The translations under genes and the position numbers were made by a program. From Rhodospirillaceae bacterium (GTDB taxonomy: Bacteria; Pseudomonadota; Alphaproteobacteria; Rickettsiales; UBA3002): DNA of 7,199 nucleotides. The stretch's first letter is position 1. Each line of letters begins with the position of its first letter. A model generated the notes under the pieces. That model did not search any database and had not been told where the DNA came from. It worked only from the letters and a program-made list of their open reading frames with translations. Where the stretch lies: the NCBI GenBank assembly GCA_947458525.1, contig CANHAG010000056.1, forward strand, positions 1 through 7,199, written 5' to 3'. Shown piece after piece: positions 1-6,679 of this stretch.

Positions 1-42
1 GGCATGAAGGCCATTGACGCGCCGGATATTGCGTTAGTGTAG
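1..42 (+). CDS. 3' end of an upstream gene, probably enoyl-ACP reductase FabI (partial)
   Basis: Frame 1 is open from the window edge and ends at TAG (40-42), giving the C-terminal peptide GMKAIDAPDIALV. This resembles the tail of alphaproteobacterial enoyl-ACP reductase (FabI), the NADH-dependent last step of fatty acid elongation, where a GMK/DAPDI-like ending follows the final strand. fabI is commonly found directly before aroC in this class, which supports the call. Only 13 residues are visible, so the identification is tentative and rests partly on context. The stop codon lies 3 bases before the left inverted-repeat arm of the following cassette. Confidence 0.45.
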   Translation, partial: GMKAIDAPDIALV

Positions 43-45
43 GGG

Positions 46-77
46 GGTGCCTGGTGCTTGGTGCCTAGTGCTTGGTA
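46..77. repeat. Left arm of GGTGCCTGG-type inverted repeat (cassette 1)
   Basis: Short units of the type GGTGCCT/GGTGCTT are repeated in tandem. Bases 46-69 match the reverse complement of 445-468 at 23 of 24 positions. The arm begins three bases after the upstream TAG and ends just before the Shine-Dalgarno of the four-helix-bundle gene. The same repeat family recurs at 6701-6745 and 7146-7176. Confidence 0.85.
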
Positions 78-88
78 TAGGAAAACCA

Positions 89-487
89 ATGGATAAGCTG
101 AAAAGTTATCGGGATTTAGTGGCTTGGCAGTTATCGATTGAGCTGATTAATGACCTCTACGACTTAACGGACAATTTCCCGCCGCGTGAGCAATATGCAT
201 TATCACAGCAGCTTCGTCGTGCCGCAGTTTCTATTGCCTCTAATCTTGCTGAGGGGAGTGTTCGCGGCAAGGCGGAGTTTATTCATTTCATTAACATTGC
301 ACGCGGATCATTGGCGGAAGTAGAAACGCAGCTTTTTATTGCAAGGCGTCGTAATTATGGCGATGCTGGAAAATATGAATCATTTGAAGCTCAAGCCAAT
401 CGATTGTCGCGCGTTATGATGGGTCTTCTTCAATCACTAAAAAAACCAGGCACCAAGCACCAGGCACCAGGCACCACTTATGGCTAG
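89..487 (+). CDS. Four-helix-bundle protein, 23S rRNA intervening-sequence (S23/IVP) family
   Basis: A 132-residue protein clearly of the S23 / 23S rRNA intervening-sequence family, whose founding members are encoded inside IVS elements of 23S rRNA and which is related to Avd of diversity-generating retroelements. Family hallmarks are the N-terminal [13 protein letters not shown] (7-19), [20 protein letters not shown] (30-49), [10 protein letters not shown] (51-60) and [13 protein letters not shown] (70-82), forming four predicted amphipathic helices with no catalytic site. The biochemical role is unknown; family members form basic oligomers that may bind nucleic acid. The start at 89 is preferred because AGGA (79-82) sits six bases upstream; an upstream ATG at 47 would only translate the repeat arm. 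The last 13 residues (from P120) are encoded by the right repeat arm, and the stop overlaps the aroC start. The gene looks AT-richer than its neighbours, suggesting acquisition. Confidence 0.85.
   Translation: MDKLKSYRDLVAWQLSIELINDLYDLTDNFPPREQYALSQQLRRAAVSIASNLAEGSVRGKAEFIHFINIARGSLAEVETQLFIARRRNYGDAGKYESFEAQANRLSRVMMGLLQSLKKPGTKHQAPGTTYG
445..478. repeat. Right arm of GGTGCCTGG-type inverted repeat (cassette 1)
   Basis: Tandem CCAGGCACC/CCAAGCACC units form the inverted partner of 46-69 (23 of 24 bases over 445-468), with a further GGCACCA unit after it. The arm is translated as the C-terminal tail of the four-helix-bundle protein and ends two bases before the aroC ATG. In a fabI-aroC transcript the two arms could form a long stem with the small gene in its loop. 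Confidence 0.85.
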
Positions 488-1757
488 CAATTCTTTCGGC
501 AATCTGTTCCGTTTCACGACCTGGGGCGAGTCCCACGGCGAGGCGATTGGCTGTGTGGTGGATGGTTGCCCCTCGCTGATTCCCTTGAGCGAGGCAGATA
601 TCCAGCCCTATCTTGATAAGCGCAAGCCCGGGCAATCGAAGTTTACAACCCAGCGCCGCGAGCCGGATACAGTCAAAATCCTCTCCGGCGTATTTGAAGG
701 TAAAACCACCGGCGCGCCGATTGCGCTCATTATTTATAACGAAGATCAGAAATCAAAAGATTACAGCGAAATTAAAGATACATTCCGCCCCGGTCATGCC
801 GACTTCACTTATGAAGCCAAATATGGCATTCGCGATTATCGGGGCGGCGGGCGCTCAAGCGCGCGTGAAACCGCCATGCGCGTGGCAGCAGGTGCCATTG
901 CGCGTAAAATGCTGGAAAATTCCCCCCTCCTGCTCCCCCCGCAAGCGGGGGGAGTGAAGGAAGAGACGCAAGCGGGGGGAGTGAAGGAAGAGACGCAAGC
1001 GGGGGGAGGGAGTTCCATATCCCCCCCGCAAGCGGGGGGGAGTAAGGGGGGGAATCCGGCGGGAATAAAAATCACCGGTTACCTCGTGGAGATGGGCGGA
1101 GATGCGATCGACCGCGCTAATTTCGATGAGTCGGAGATTGAGCGCAACCCCTTCTGGTGCCCGGATGCCAAGGCCGCCGCGCGGTGGGAACAATCTCTTG
1201 ATGCGGCGCGTAAAGATGGTTCCTCCCTCGGCGCGGTGATTGAGGTGGTGGCAGAGAATATACCGCCGGGGCTGGGTGATCCCATCTATCAGAAACTGAG
1301 TGCAAAACTTGCCGAAGCGATGATGAGCATCAACGCCGTTAAAGCTGTGGAAATTGGCGATGGTTTCGCCGCCGCCCGCCTGCGCGGTGAAGAAAATGCC
1401 GACCGTATGCGGATTCACCCTCACCCTCCCGCTGGCGCGGGCACCTCCCTCTCCCTCACTGAGGGAGAGGGAACGAGCGCAGCGAGGGGTGAGGGTGTGA
1501 AATTCCTCTCTAACCACGCGGGCGGCATTTTGGGCGGAATCTCGACCGGCCAGCCCATTATGGTGCGGTTTGCGGTAAAACCTACCAGCTCCATTCTGAC
1601 TCCGGTGGAAACCATCACCAAATCCGGCAAAAATACCGAGATCATCACCAAAGGCCGGCATGACCCCTGCGTGGGTATTCGCGCCGTGCCGATTGGCGAG
1701 GCGATGATGGCCCTCGTGCTTGCCGACGCGCTGCTGATGTGGCGCGCTTATCGTTAG
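480..1757 (+). CDS. aroC: Chorismate synthase with two in-frame repeat-derived insertions
   Basis: Converts 5-enolpyruvylshikimate-3-phosphate to chorismate with reduced FMN, the last step of the shikimate pathway in the cytosol. All three family signatures are present: [14 protein letters not shown] (16-29), [20 protein letters not shown] (122-141) and [13 protein letters not shown] (392-404); [14 protein letters not shown] and [12 protein letters not shown] are also intact. The protein has 425 residues against about 360 for the family. The excess lies in two low-complexity inserts, roughly residues 147-194 and 313-339, both encoded by palindromic repeats. The frame is open through both, so the gene is probably functional if the inserts sit in surface loops. 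The ATG overlaps the stop of the preceding gene (ATGGCTAG) and is preceded by repeat DNA without a Shine-Dalgarno, so translational coupling is likely. It converges on the next gene with a 10-base gap. Confidence 0.97.
   Translation: MASNSFGNLFRFTTWGESHGEAIGCVVDGCPSLIPLSEADIQPYLDKRKPGQSKFTTQRREPDTVKILSGVFEGKTTGAPIALIIYNEDQKSKDYSEIKDTFRPGHADFTYEAKYGIRDYRGGGRSSARETAMRVAAGAIARKMLENSPLLLPPQAGGVKEETQAGGVKEETQAGGGSSISPPQAGGSKGGNPAGIKITGYLVEMGGDAIDRANFDESEIERNPFWCPDAKAAARWEQSLDAARKDGSSLGAVIEVVAENIPPGLGDPIYQKLSAKLAEAMMSINAVKAVEIGDGFAAARLRGEENADRMRIHPHPPAGAGTSLSLTEGEGTSAARGEGVKFLSNHAGGILGGISTGQPIMVRFAVKPTSSILTPVETITKSGKNTEIITKGRHDPCVGIRAVPIGEAMMALVLADALLMWRAYR
919..1055. repeat. Palindromic GC-rich repeat element inserted in aroC (insert 1)
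   Basis: About 137 bases of C- and G-runs bounded by imperfect inverted ends: 919-940 against 1035-1055, reading ATTCCCCCC outward on one side and GGGGGGAAT on the other. Four GCAAGC cores occur at 941, 968, 995 and 1028, each followed by a G-run. A perfect stem is formed by CTCCCCCCGC (933-942) and its complement at 945-954. It encodes residues about 147-194 of AroC, rich in QAGG and KEE, which have no counterpart in E. coli AroC as I recall it. It looks like a small palindromic element that entered in frame. Confidence 0.85.
940..1007. repeat. 27-bp tandem repeat inside insert 1
   Basis: Two identical 27-base units (940-966 and 967-993) are followed by a partial third copy (994-1007). The period is exactly nine codons, so the AroC reading frame is kept and the peptide [13 protein letters not shown] unit repeats. 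This looks like local duplication within the palindromic element. Confidence 0.9.
1416..1497. repeat. Palindromic repeat element inserted in aroC (insert 2)
   Basis: The outer ends CACCCTCACC (1416-1425) and GGTGAGGGTG (1488-1497) are perfect 10-base inverted repeats. The centre holds a 13-base perfect palindrome, TCCCTCTCCCTCA (1446-1458) against 1460-1472. The element encodes HPHPPAGAG to ARGEG, residues 313-339 of AroC, exactly 27 codons. These residues fall between [12 protein letters not shown] and KFLSNHAGG, in the variable loop before the conserved SNHAGG motif. The CCCTCTCCCTCA core resembles a repeat type dispersed in many proteobacterial genomes. Confidence 0.88.
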
Positions 1758-1767
1758 CCAGCGTAAA

Positions 1768-2385
1768 TTACCGCCAGGAGATTATCGAGGCCAGCACTGC
1801 CCACCAGACCCAGTGCGCATCCGCAATGCGCGGGGGTCGGCGCTTGAAAATCCAGCAGCGCAGCCACTCGGCAATCAGTGCAAACACAAGCACCGTCACG
1901 CCGTTTGTGAACCATCCATAGATCGTGCCTTCCGCCCGGGTACGCTCCAGCGCCAGTGCGATAAACGCATAGCTGTAGAGTGTGGCGCTGATCCAGCCCT
2001 GTTGCCACTGAATCGCGGCGAGCGTAATCGCAAAAAATCCGGCCGCAGTATAAAGCAGAAATGATTCCGAAAGGCCAAAACGCAGAAACATGCACACAAA
2101 CAGTATCAGGCAGGCCAGTTCAACCACCGTATAGATACCGGGAATTTTTCCTGCGCAATAGCGGCAGCGGCCGCGCGTCATGACGTAGGAAAGAATCGGG
2201 AAGAGATCGATGGGCTTGAGATCAGCATTGCAATGCCCGCAATAGGGGTGCCGCTCAAACGGGGTTTTGCCAAGCGGCAGGCGATAGACGATCGAGCAGG
2301 CATAATTGCCGAAAGCCGGGCCAAGCACCAGCATGAAAATCAGGCCGCTAATGGTGGCGTGATGTTCGCTCAAAAAGGAAATCAT
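1768..2385 (-). CDS. Degenerate prepilin peptidase-like (A24 family) membrane protein
   Basis: A 205-residue, strongly hydrophobic protein with about six membrane segments (roughly 10-28, 84-103, 108-126, 131-147, 160-178, 190-203). The N-terminal part is a clear prepilin-peptidase amino-terminal domain: GNYACSIVYRLP (26-37), paired CGHC (49-52) and CRYC (74-77), and PIDLFPILSYVMTRGRCRYC between and over them. That domain accompanies the aspartate protease that cleaves and N-methylates type IV pilins and type II pseudopilins. In the catalytic half, the usual ID(x6)PD region reads IQWQQGWISA (125-134), so the first catalytic Asp is Gln and PD is SA; the GxGD region may be IAD (187-189), keeping one Asp. 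Family length is usually 230-290. It is probably not an active peptidase as it stands. It follows metG by 64 bases on the same strand; no Shine-Dalgarno is seen. Confidence 0.75.
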   Translation of the reverse strand: MISFLSEHHATISGLIFMLVLGPAFGNYACSIVYRLPLGKTPFERHPYCGHCNADLKPIDLFPILSYVMTRGRCRYCAGKIPGIYTVVELACLILFVCMFLRFGLSESFLLYTAAGFFAITLAAIQWQQGWISATLYSYAFIALALERTRAEGTIYGWFTNGVTVLVFALIAEWLRCWIFKRRPPRIADAHWVWWAVLASIISWR

Positions 2386-2391
2386 GGCGGG

Positions 2392-2397
2392 AGTATT
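2392..2397 (-). promoter_or_regulatory. -10-like hexamer before the prepilin peptidase-like gene
   Basis: On the - strand AATACT is followed by CCCGCC and then the ATG at 2385. The layout TACTCCCGCCATG closely parallels TACTCCCCTCATG before the RelA/SpoT gene. There is no Shine-Dalgarno between. No good -35 was found, so the assignment is weak and the gene could simply be read through from metG. Confidence 0.25.
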
Positions 2398-2449
2398 TCA
2401 TTATTTATAGCAGGCACGCGGTTCATGATGCCATGGCGGATCATCCCTT

Positions 2450-3997
2450 TCACGCGGCCTCCAGCGTAATTCTTGGGAAAATCCCTTCAGGTCTGGGCAG
2501 TTCGGTGCCCGGTTGTAACGCATGTTCAGGCTTCAGATGCTCAAAACTGCGCGCATCTTTCCCAACGGCCAGCTGGTTCAGCAGCTTATCCGCCGAGTCC
2601 GGCACGAATGGCTGTAGCATGATGCCGATGCAGCGGATCACTTCTGCAAGCGTATGGAGGGTTGCTTCCATTGCCGCAGGATCCGTTTTTTTCTGTGTCC
2701 AGGGTGCCTCGCGGTCAATAAATTCATTGGCCGCACTCGACATGGCAAGAATCGCCTGCAGCACCTCATGAAACTTGCAGCGCAGCATCTGCTCTCGCGC
2801 ATCGTCAAGGCTGGTTGGCCTTGTCACCTGCGCTTTCTCGAGCAGCTCGTTATCCTGCGGCCGATGAAGCGGTGTGGGCACCCGACCCCCGCAATGCTTG
2901 GCGATCATGCTGAGGGTACGCTGGGCAAGGTTGCCGATATTATTGGCAAGGTCGCTGTTGATGCGCTCGGCCATGGCCTGACGCGAGAAATTTCCATCCT
3001 GCCCGAAGGGCACTTCGCGCAGCAGAAAATAGCGCGTCTGGTCAAGCCCGTATTTTTCCACCAGATGATCGGGCGCTACCACATTCCCCAGCGATTTACT
3101 CATTTTTTCGCCCTCAATCGTCCACCAGCCATGGGCGAACACGCGGCGCGGCAGGGGCAGATTGGCCGACATCAGGAAGGCCGGCCAGTACACCGCATGA
3201 AACCGCAGAATATCTTTGCCGACCATATGTAAATCAGCCGGCCAGAAGCTGTTATAGTCGGGCGAATCTGTATCCGGAAACCCTGCCGCTGTCAGGTAAT
3301 TGGTCAGCGCATCCAGCCAGACATACATAATGTGTTTTTCATCCCCCGGCACGGGAATACCCCATGTGAAGGTGGTGCGCGAGATGGACAAATCCCTGAG
3401 GCCGCCTTTCACAAAGCTGATGACTTCATTGCGCCTGGATTCGGGCAGAATAGCGCCAGGATTTTCATCATAAAATTTCAGTAGTTTTTCCTGATAGGCG
3501 GAGAGTTTGAAGAAATAGCTCGGCTCTTCCACCCATTCTACTTCCGCCCCTGTTGGGGCTTTGCCGTTTACAAGTTCAGATTCCTGATAAAACGCCTCGT
3601 CCCTCACCGAATACCAGCCGGCATAGCCGCCAAGATAGATATCTCCTGCCGCATCCAGCCGCTGCCACAAGGCCTGCGCGGCTTTGATATGGCGCGGTTC
3701 AGTGGTGCGGATAAAATCATCATTCGAAAGCCCAAGCACGCTTGCCATATGGCGGAAATGCTCTGAGACTTCGTCGGTAAATTGCTGCGGCGGCATGCCG
3801 GCATTCGCGGCGGATTTTTCTACCTTCTGCCCGTGTTCATCCGTCCCGGTCAGGAATTTTACCCTGCGCCCGTCCAGCCGCATGAAGCGCGCCAGCACAT
3901 CGCACGCAACCGAAGTATAGGCATGCCCCAGATGCGGCTTGTCGTTCACGTAATAAATAGGGGTGGTGATGTAATAGGTTTTCTGAGCCATGCCCAT
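2450..3997 (-). CDS. metG: Methionyl-tRNA synthetase, zinc-ligand-free type
   Basis: A class I aminoacyl-tRNA synthetase that charges initiator and elongator tRNA-Met with methionine using ATP. The 515-residue protein shows the HIGH-type motif HLGH (22-25), TGTDEHGQKVE (50-60), the connective region with GWYSVRDEAFYQESEL (127-142), SFVKGGLRDLSISR (194-207), MYVWLDALTNY, GKDILRFHAVYWPAFL (260-275) and KMSKS (298-302), then an alpha-helical anticodon-binding domain to the end. The connective region lacks the zinc-binding cysteine pairs of the E. coli enzyme, and there is no C-terminal tRNA-binding extension; this matches the shorter MetG form common in Alphaproteobacteria. Two starts are possible, 3997 (MGMAQKT) and 3991 (MAQKT). 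Neither has a Shine-Dalgarno; a TATAAT only two bases before the first ATG favours 3991 on a leaderless message. Confidence 0.97.
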   Translation of the reverse strand: MGMAQKTYYITTPIYYVNDKPHLGHAYTSVACDVLARFMRLDGRRVKFLTGTDEHGQKVEKSAANAGMPPQQFTDEVSEHFRHMASVLGLSNDDFIRTTEPRHIKAAQALWQRLDAAGDIYLGGYAGWYSVRDEAFYQESELVNGKAPTGAEVEWVEEPSYFFKLSAYQEKLLKFYDENPGAILPESRRNEVISFVKGGLRDLSISRTTFTWGIPVPGDEKHIMYVWLDALTNYLTAAGFPDTDSPDYNSFWPADLHMVGKDILRFHAVYWPAFLMSANLPLPRRVFAHGWWTIEGEKMSKSLGNVVAPDHLVEKYGLDQTRYFLLREVPFGQDGNFSRQAMAERINSDLANNIGNLAQRTLSMIAKHCGGRVPTPLHRPQDNELLEKAQVTRPTSLDDAREQMLRCKFHEVLQAILAMSSAANEFIDREAPWTQKKTDPAAMEATLHTLAEVIRCIGIMLQPFVPDSADKLLNQLAVGKDARSFEHLKPEHALQPGTELPRPEGIFPRITLEAA

Positions 3998-3999
3998 GA

Positions 4000-4026
4000 A
4001 TTATACGCCACGCCCCACGGGGTCAA
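4000..4026 (-). promoter_or_regulatory. Candidate promoter of metG overlapping its start
   Basis: On the - strand TTGACC (4026-4021) and a perfect TATAAT (4005-4000) are separated by 15 bases. The expected transcript start, about seven bases beyond the -10, falls near 3993, between the two possible metG ATGs. This implies a leaderless or almost leaderless mRNA. The 15-base spacer is shorter than the usual 16-18. Confidence 0.45.
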
Positions 4027-4035
4027 GCCGGGGAT

Positions 4036-4434
4036 TTATTGCTGCGGCTTTGCAGCAGGAGCGGCAGGTTTCGAGGGATCCTCTAAAGCCGGCACCGGCT
4101 GTTTCATGGGCGGTTGCCCTGCTCCTTTGCGGTCCTGCGCGTTGATTTTTCCGTCTTTATTCGTATCCATCCTTTCGAAGCGTTTCTCGGCATTCGCCAT
4201 AAATTCTGCTTTTGAAACGCTCCCATCCTTATCCGCATCAATCATCTGCATGCGGTTTTTCATGTGGCCATGGTTATGCATCATATGCGGGCAGTTTGCT
4301 GCCCCGTCGGGACACGCACCGGGCATAGGCGTGGGCTGTGCGAACGCGGCCGGAGAAAGCACCATCAGCGCGGTGCTGGTGATAAGGGCAGCCAAGCTAA
4401 AGCGAGCGGAAGTTGTGGTGATGGATGAAGCCAT
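4036..4434 (-). CDS. Small exported EF-hand protein
   Basis: A 132-residue protein with an N-terminal signal peptide: a short polar start, hydrophobic core 13-30 and a likely signal peptidase I site AFA|Q after residue 32. The mature part has a Cys pair (C41, C48) and a His/Met-rich stretch HMMHNHGHM (50-58). Two canonical calcium loops follow, DADKDGSVSKAE (66-77) and DTNKDGKINAQD (90-101), both with acidic or oxygen-bearing ligands at positions 1, 3, 5 and 12. The tail (105-132) is rich in Pro, Ala and Lys and probably disordered. It is expected to be a periplasmic or secreted calcium-binding protein; the partner is unknown. The His/Met patch could bind a transition metal, which is an inference. 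Unlike its neighbours it has a clear Shine-Dalgarno. It ends 38 bases before metG. Confidence 0.8.
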   Translation of the reverse strand: MASSITTTSARFSLAALITSTALMVLSPAAFAQPTPMPGACPDGAANCPHMMHNHGHMKNRMQMIDADKDGSVSKAEFMANAEKRFERMDTNKDGKINAQDRKGAGQPPMKQPVPALEDPSKPAAPAAKPQQ

Positions 4435-4440
4435 AAAAAT

Positions 4441-4444
4441 CTCC
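4441..4444 (-). promoter_or_regulatory. Shine-Dalgarno of the EF-hand gene
   Basis: GGAG on the - strand lies six bases before the ATG at 4434. This is the only strong Shine-Dalgarno among the - strand genes here and fixes the start. Confidence 0.7.
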
Positions 4445-4470
4445 GTGATGCTGGGGTTTAAATCCAGCGG

Positions 4471-4498
4471 ATGATACGCTCACCGCCAGTAAACACAA
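4471..4498 (-). promoter_or_regulatory. Candidate promoter of the EF-hand gene
   Basis: On the - strand TTGTGT (4498-4493) and TATCAT (4476-4471) are spaced 16 bases apart, 36 bases before the EF-hand ATG. The position fits an own promoter between this gene and the RelA/SpoT gene, but the match is moderate. Confidence 0.3.
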
Positions 4499-4516
4499 GC
4501 GGGATAAGCCCCCCGC
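4499..4516 (-). terminator. Weak terminator-like hairpin after the RelA/SpoT gene
   Basis: On the - strand GCGGG (4516-4512) can pair with CCCGC (4503-4499), and is followed by TTGTGTTT. It lies six bases after the stop codon. The stem is only five pairs with an eight-base loop and the T-tract is interrupted, so function is doubtful. Confidence 0.25.
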
Positions 4517-4522
4517 GATAGG

Positions 4523-6673
4523 TCACACACGCTCGACCGACTGCACCACTTCTTTGGCGCGCAGCGAGGCGATGATGTTATTGAGATGGCGGGCGTTTTT
4601 CACTTCCACATCAATCAGAATTTCGAAGAAATCGATGTTGCGGTTGGTGATTTTCAGGTTGCTGATATTGCCCAAATCCTTGGCGATGACATTGGCAACG
4701 GTGGCGAGTGCCGCGGTTTCATGGCTTACGCTCAACTTTAACCGGCCAATAAAGGTTTCTTCCGTTCCTCCGCCCACGTCCCAGGCCACATCAATCCAGC
4801 GCTCTGGCGTATCGGCGAAATTCTCAAGCGTTTCGCATTCCATGGTATGGATGGTGATGCCTTTTCCCGTCACCACAATTCCTACAATTTTGTCGCCAGG
4901 GATAGGGTGGCAACACCCGGCAAAATGGATGGCCATGCCGGGAACCAGCCCCTTGATAGGCATGGGCACGCCTTTTTTGGCGGTTTTTTTCTTGAGTTTA
5001 GCGAGGCTGAACGGGTTTTCCACCCCTGCTGATTCTGATTTGCGCGTATGGAACACCGCATCATACACCTGATTGCGGTTGATAATCCCCTCCCCCACCT
5101 CGGCATATAAATCGCCAGCCTCTTTCTTTTTGAAAAGGGCAAGGGCAGGTTCGAGTATTTTATCGGCGAGTTCGTGGCCTTCCTGCTTGAAGGTTTTCTG
5201 CAAAATTGCCTTGCCGAGCGTGACATATTCCTCGCGCTGCTGGGTGCGGATATAGCGGCGGATTTCGGACTTCGCCTTGCCGGTCACTACAAACCGCTCC
5301 CATGTCGGGCTGGGTGTCTGGGTTTTGGCGGTGATGATTTCCACCTGATCCCCATTTTTCAGCTCGTGTTTGAGCGGTACAATACGGCCATTCACCTTGG
5401 CACCAACGGTGGTAAACCCCACCCCCGAATGGACTGCAAAGGCAAAATCCACCGGCGTAGAGCCGCGCGGCAGCGCAATAATATCGCCCTTGGGCGTAAA
5501 GCAGAACACCTGATCGTGATACATTTCGAGCTTGGTGTTTTCTAAAAACTCCTCAGCCCCTTCCGATTGTTCGAGAATCTCAAGCAGCTCGCGCACCCAG
5601 CGGTACTGCGTGCCTTCGGTTGAGATTTTATCCTGCCCCTGCTTATAGCCCCAGTGCGCGGCAATCCCGTATTCGGCGATGTCGTTCATCTCAAAGGTGC
5701 GGATCTGCACTTCTACCCGCTGCTGATGCGGGCCGATGACGGTCGTGTGGATGGACTGATAGCCATTCACTTTCGGTGTGGAGATAAAATCCTTAAAACT
5801 GCCGGGCACGGTATGGTATTTCTCGTGAATCAGCCCAAGCGCCTGATAGCACTCACCCACATTATTCACCAGAATGCGGAAGGCAACGATATCGGCCAGC
5901 TGCTCGAACGATACGCCCTTGCTTTCCATTTTTTTCCAGATGGAATAGGGCTTCTTCTCGCGCCCATAGACTTTTGCGCCCTTGATGCCAGCGGCTTCCA
6001 TCATTTCGCGCAGAATATCCTCCACTTTCTGCACCTGCCCGCCGCCCTGCTTGCGCAGAAATTCGAGCCGTTTGGTGATGGAATCCCACGCCTCTGGAAA
6101 CAGCTCTTTGAATGCCAGCTCCTGAAGTTCCTCCTTCATGCGCCGCATGCCGATACGCTCGGCCAGTGCTGCGTAAATTTCGAGGGTTTCGCGGGCGATG
6201 CGGGCGCGTTTTTCCGGCTTGGCGATGTAATGCAGCGTCTCCATATTATGCAGACGATCGGCAAGCTTCACCATCAGCACGCGGATATCTTGCGACATGG
6301 CCACCACGAGTTTACGGAAATTTTCCGCCTGCTTGGTGGATTCAGATTTAATCTCAAGCCGGTTCAGCTTGGTGACACCATCGACCAGCACCCGGATTTC
6401 GGGGCCAAAAAGCTCACCAATTTCATCCAGCGTCGCATCCGTATCTTCCACCGTATCATGCAAAATCGCGGTGATGATGGACGAGGTATCCAGCCGGTAC
6501 TGCGTGAGTTTATAGGCCACTTCCAGCGGGTGCGAGATATAGGGATCGCCCGAGGCGCGCTGCTGGTTACCGTGCTTCTGCATGGCATAGACATAGGCGC
6601 GGTTAATCGCATCCTCATCCGCATCGGGATCGTAGGAGCGCACCTTCTCAACCAATTCCATCTGGCGGATCAT
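4523..6673 (-). CDS. rsh: Bifunctional (p)ppGpp synthetase/hydrolase, RelA/SpoT homologue
   Basis: A long RSH enzyme (716 residues) that makes (p)ppGpp from GTP/GDP and ATP and hydrolyses it, driving the stringent response. Domains in order: HD hydrolase with H48, H72-D73 in LHDTVEDT, and LADRLHNM (137-144), all intact; synthetase with YGREKKPYSIWKKM (236-249), DIVAFRILV (261-269), NGYQSIHTTV (303-312) and EVQIRTFEMNDIAEYGIAAHW (321-341); TGS (about 388-449); a helical region; a CCHP motif (587-590); and a C-terminal ACT domain (about 640-716). The hydrolase residues and a KD pair in SFKD (292-295), where bifunctional enzymes have RxKD and RelA has ExDD, point to a bifunctional form. The MIRQMELVEKVRSY start matches the family. 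No Shine-Dalgarno precedes the ATG; TATACT lies six bases upstream, suggesting a leaderless message. Confidence 0.96.
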   Translation of the reverse strand: MIRQMELVEKVRSYDPDADEDAINRAYVYAMQKHGNQQRASGDPYISHPLEVAYKLTQYRLDTSSIITAILHDTVEDTDATLDEIGELFGPEIRVLVDGVTKLNRLEIKSESTKQAENFRKLVVAMSQDIRVLMVKLADRLHNMETLHYIAKPEKRARIARETLEIYAALAERIGMRRMKEELQELAFKELFPEAWDSITKRLEFLRKQGGGQVQKVEDILREMMEAAGIKGAKVYGREKKPYSIWKKMESKGVSFEQLADIVAFRILVNNVGECYQALGLIHEKYHTVPGSFKDFISTPKVNGYQSIHTTVIGPHQQRVEVQIRTFEMNDIAEYGIAAHWGYKQGQDKISTEGTQYRWVRELLEILEQSEGAEEFLENTKLEMYHDQVFCFTPKGDIIALPRGSTPVDFAFAVHSGVGFTTVGAKVNGRIVPLKHELKNGDQVEIITAKTQTPSPTWERFVVTGKAKSEIRRYIRTQQREEYVTLGKAILQKTFKQEGHELADKILEPALALFKKKEAGDLYAEVGEGIINRNQVYDAVFHTRKSESAGVENPFSLAKLKKKTAKKGVPMPIKGLVPGMAIHFAGCCHPIPGDKIVGIVVTGKGITIHTMECETLENFADTPERWIDVAWDVGGGTEETFIGRLKLSVSHETAALATVANVIAKDLGNISNLKITNRNIDFFEILIDVEVKNARHLNNIIASLRAKEVVQSVERV

Positions 6674-6679
6674 GAGGGG

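Noticed and set aside
47..88. Upstream ATG extending the four-helix-bundle protein by 14 residues
   Set aside because: The extension ([10 protein letters not shown]...) is just the repeat arm translated, and a Shine-Dalgarno-like AGGA precedes the ATG at 89.
940..1040. CRISPR-like spaced repeats in aroC
   Set aside because: The units are directly tandem with no unique spacers, and they are translated within aroC.
919..1497. aroC as a pseudogene
   Set aside because: Both insertions keep the frame and every chorismate synthase signature remains intact, so the gene is more likely functional.
855..1661. 268-codon - strand open frame opposite aroC
   Set aside because: It is the complement of conserved chorismate synthase and of its repeats ([12 protein letters not shown] peptides from repeat DNA).
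3782..4474. 230-codon + strand open frame across the metG start and the EF-hand gene
   Set aside because: It is antisense to two real genes and no family was recognised.
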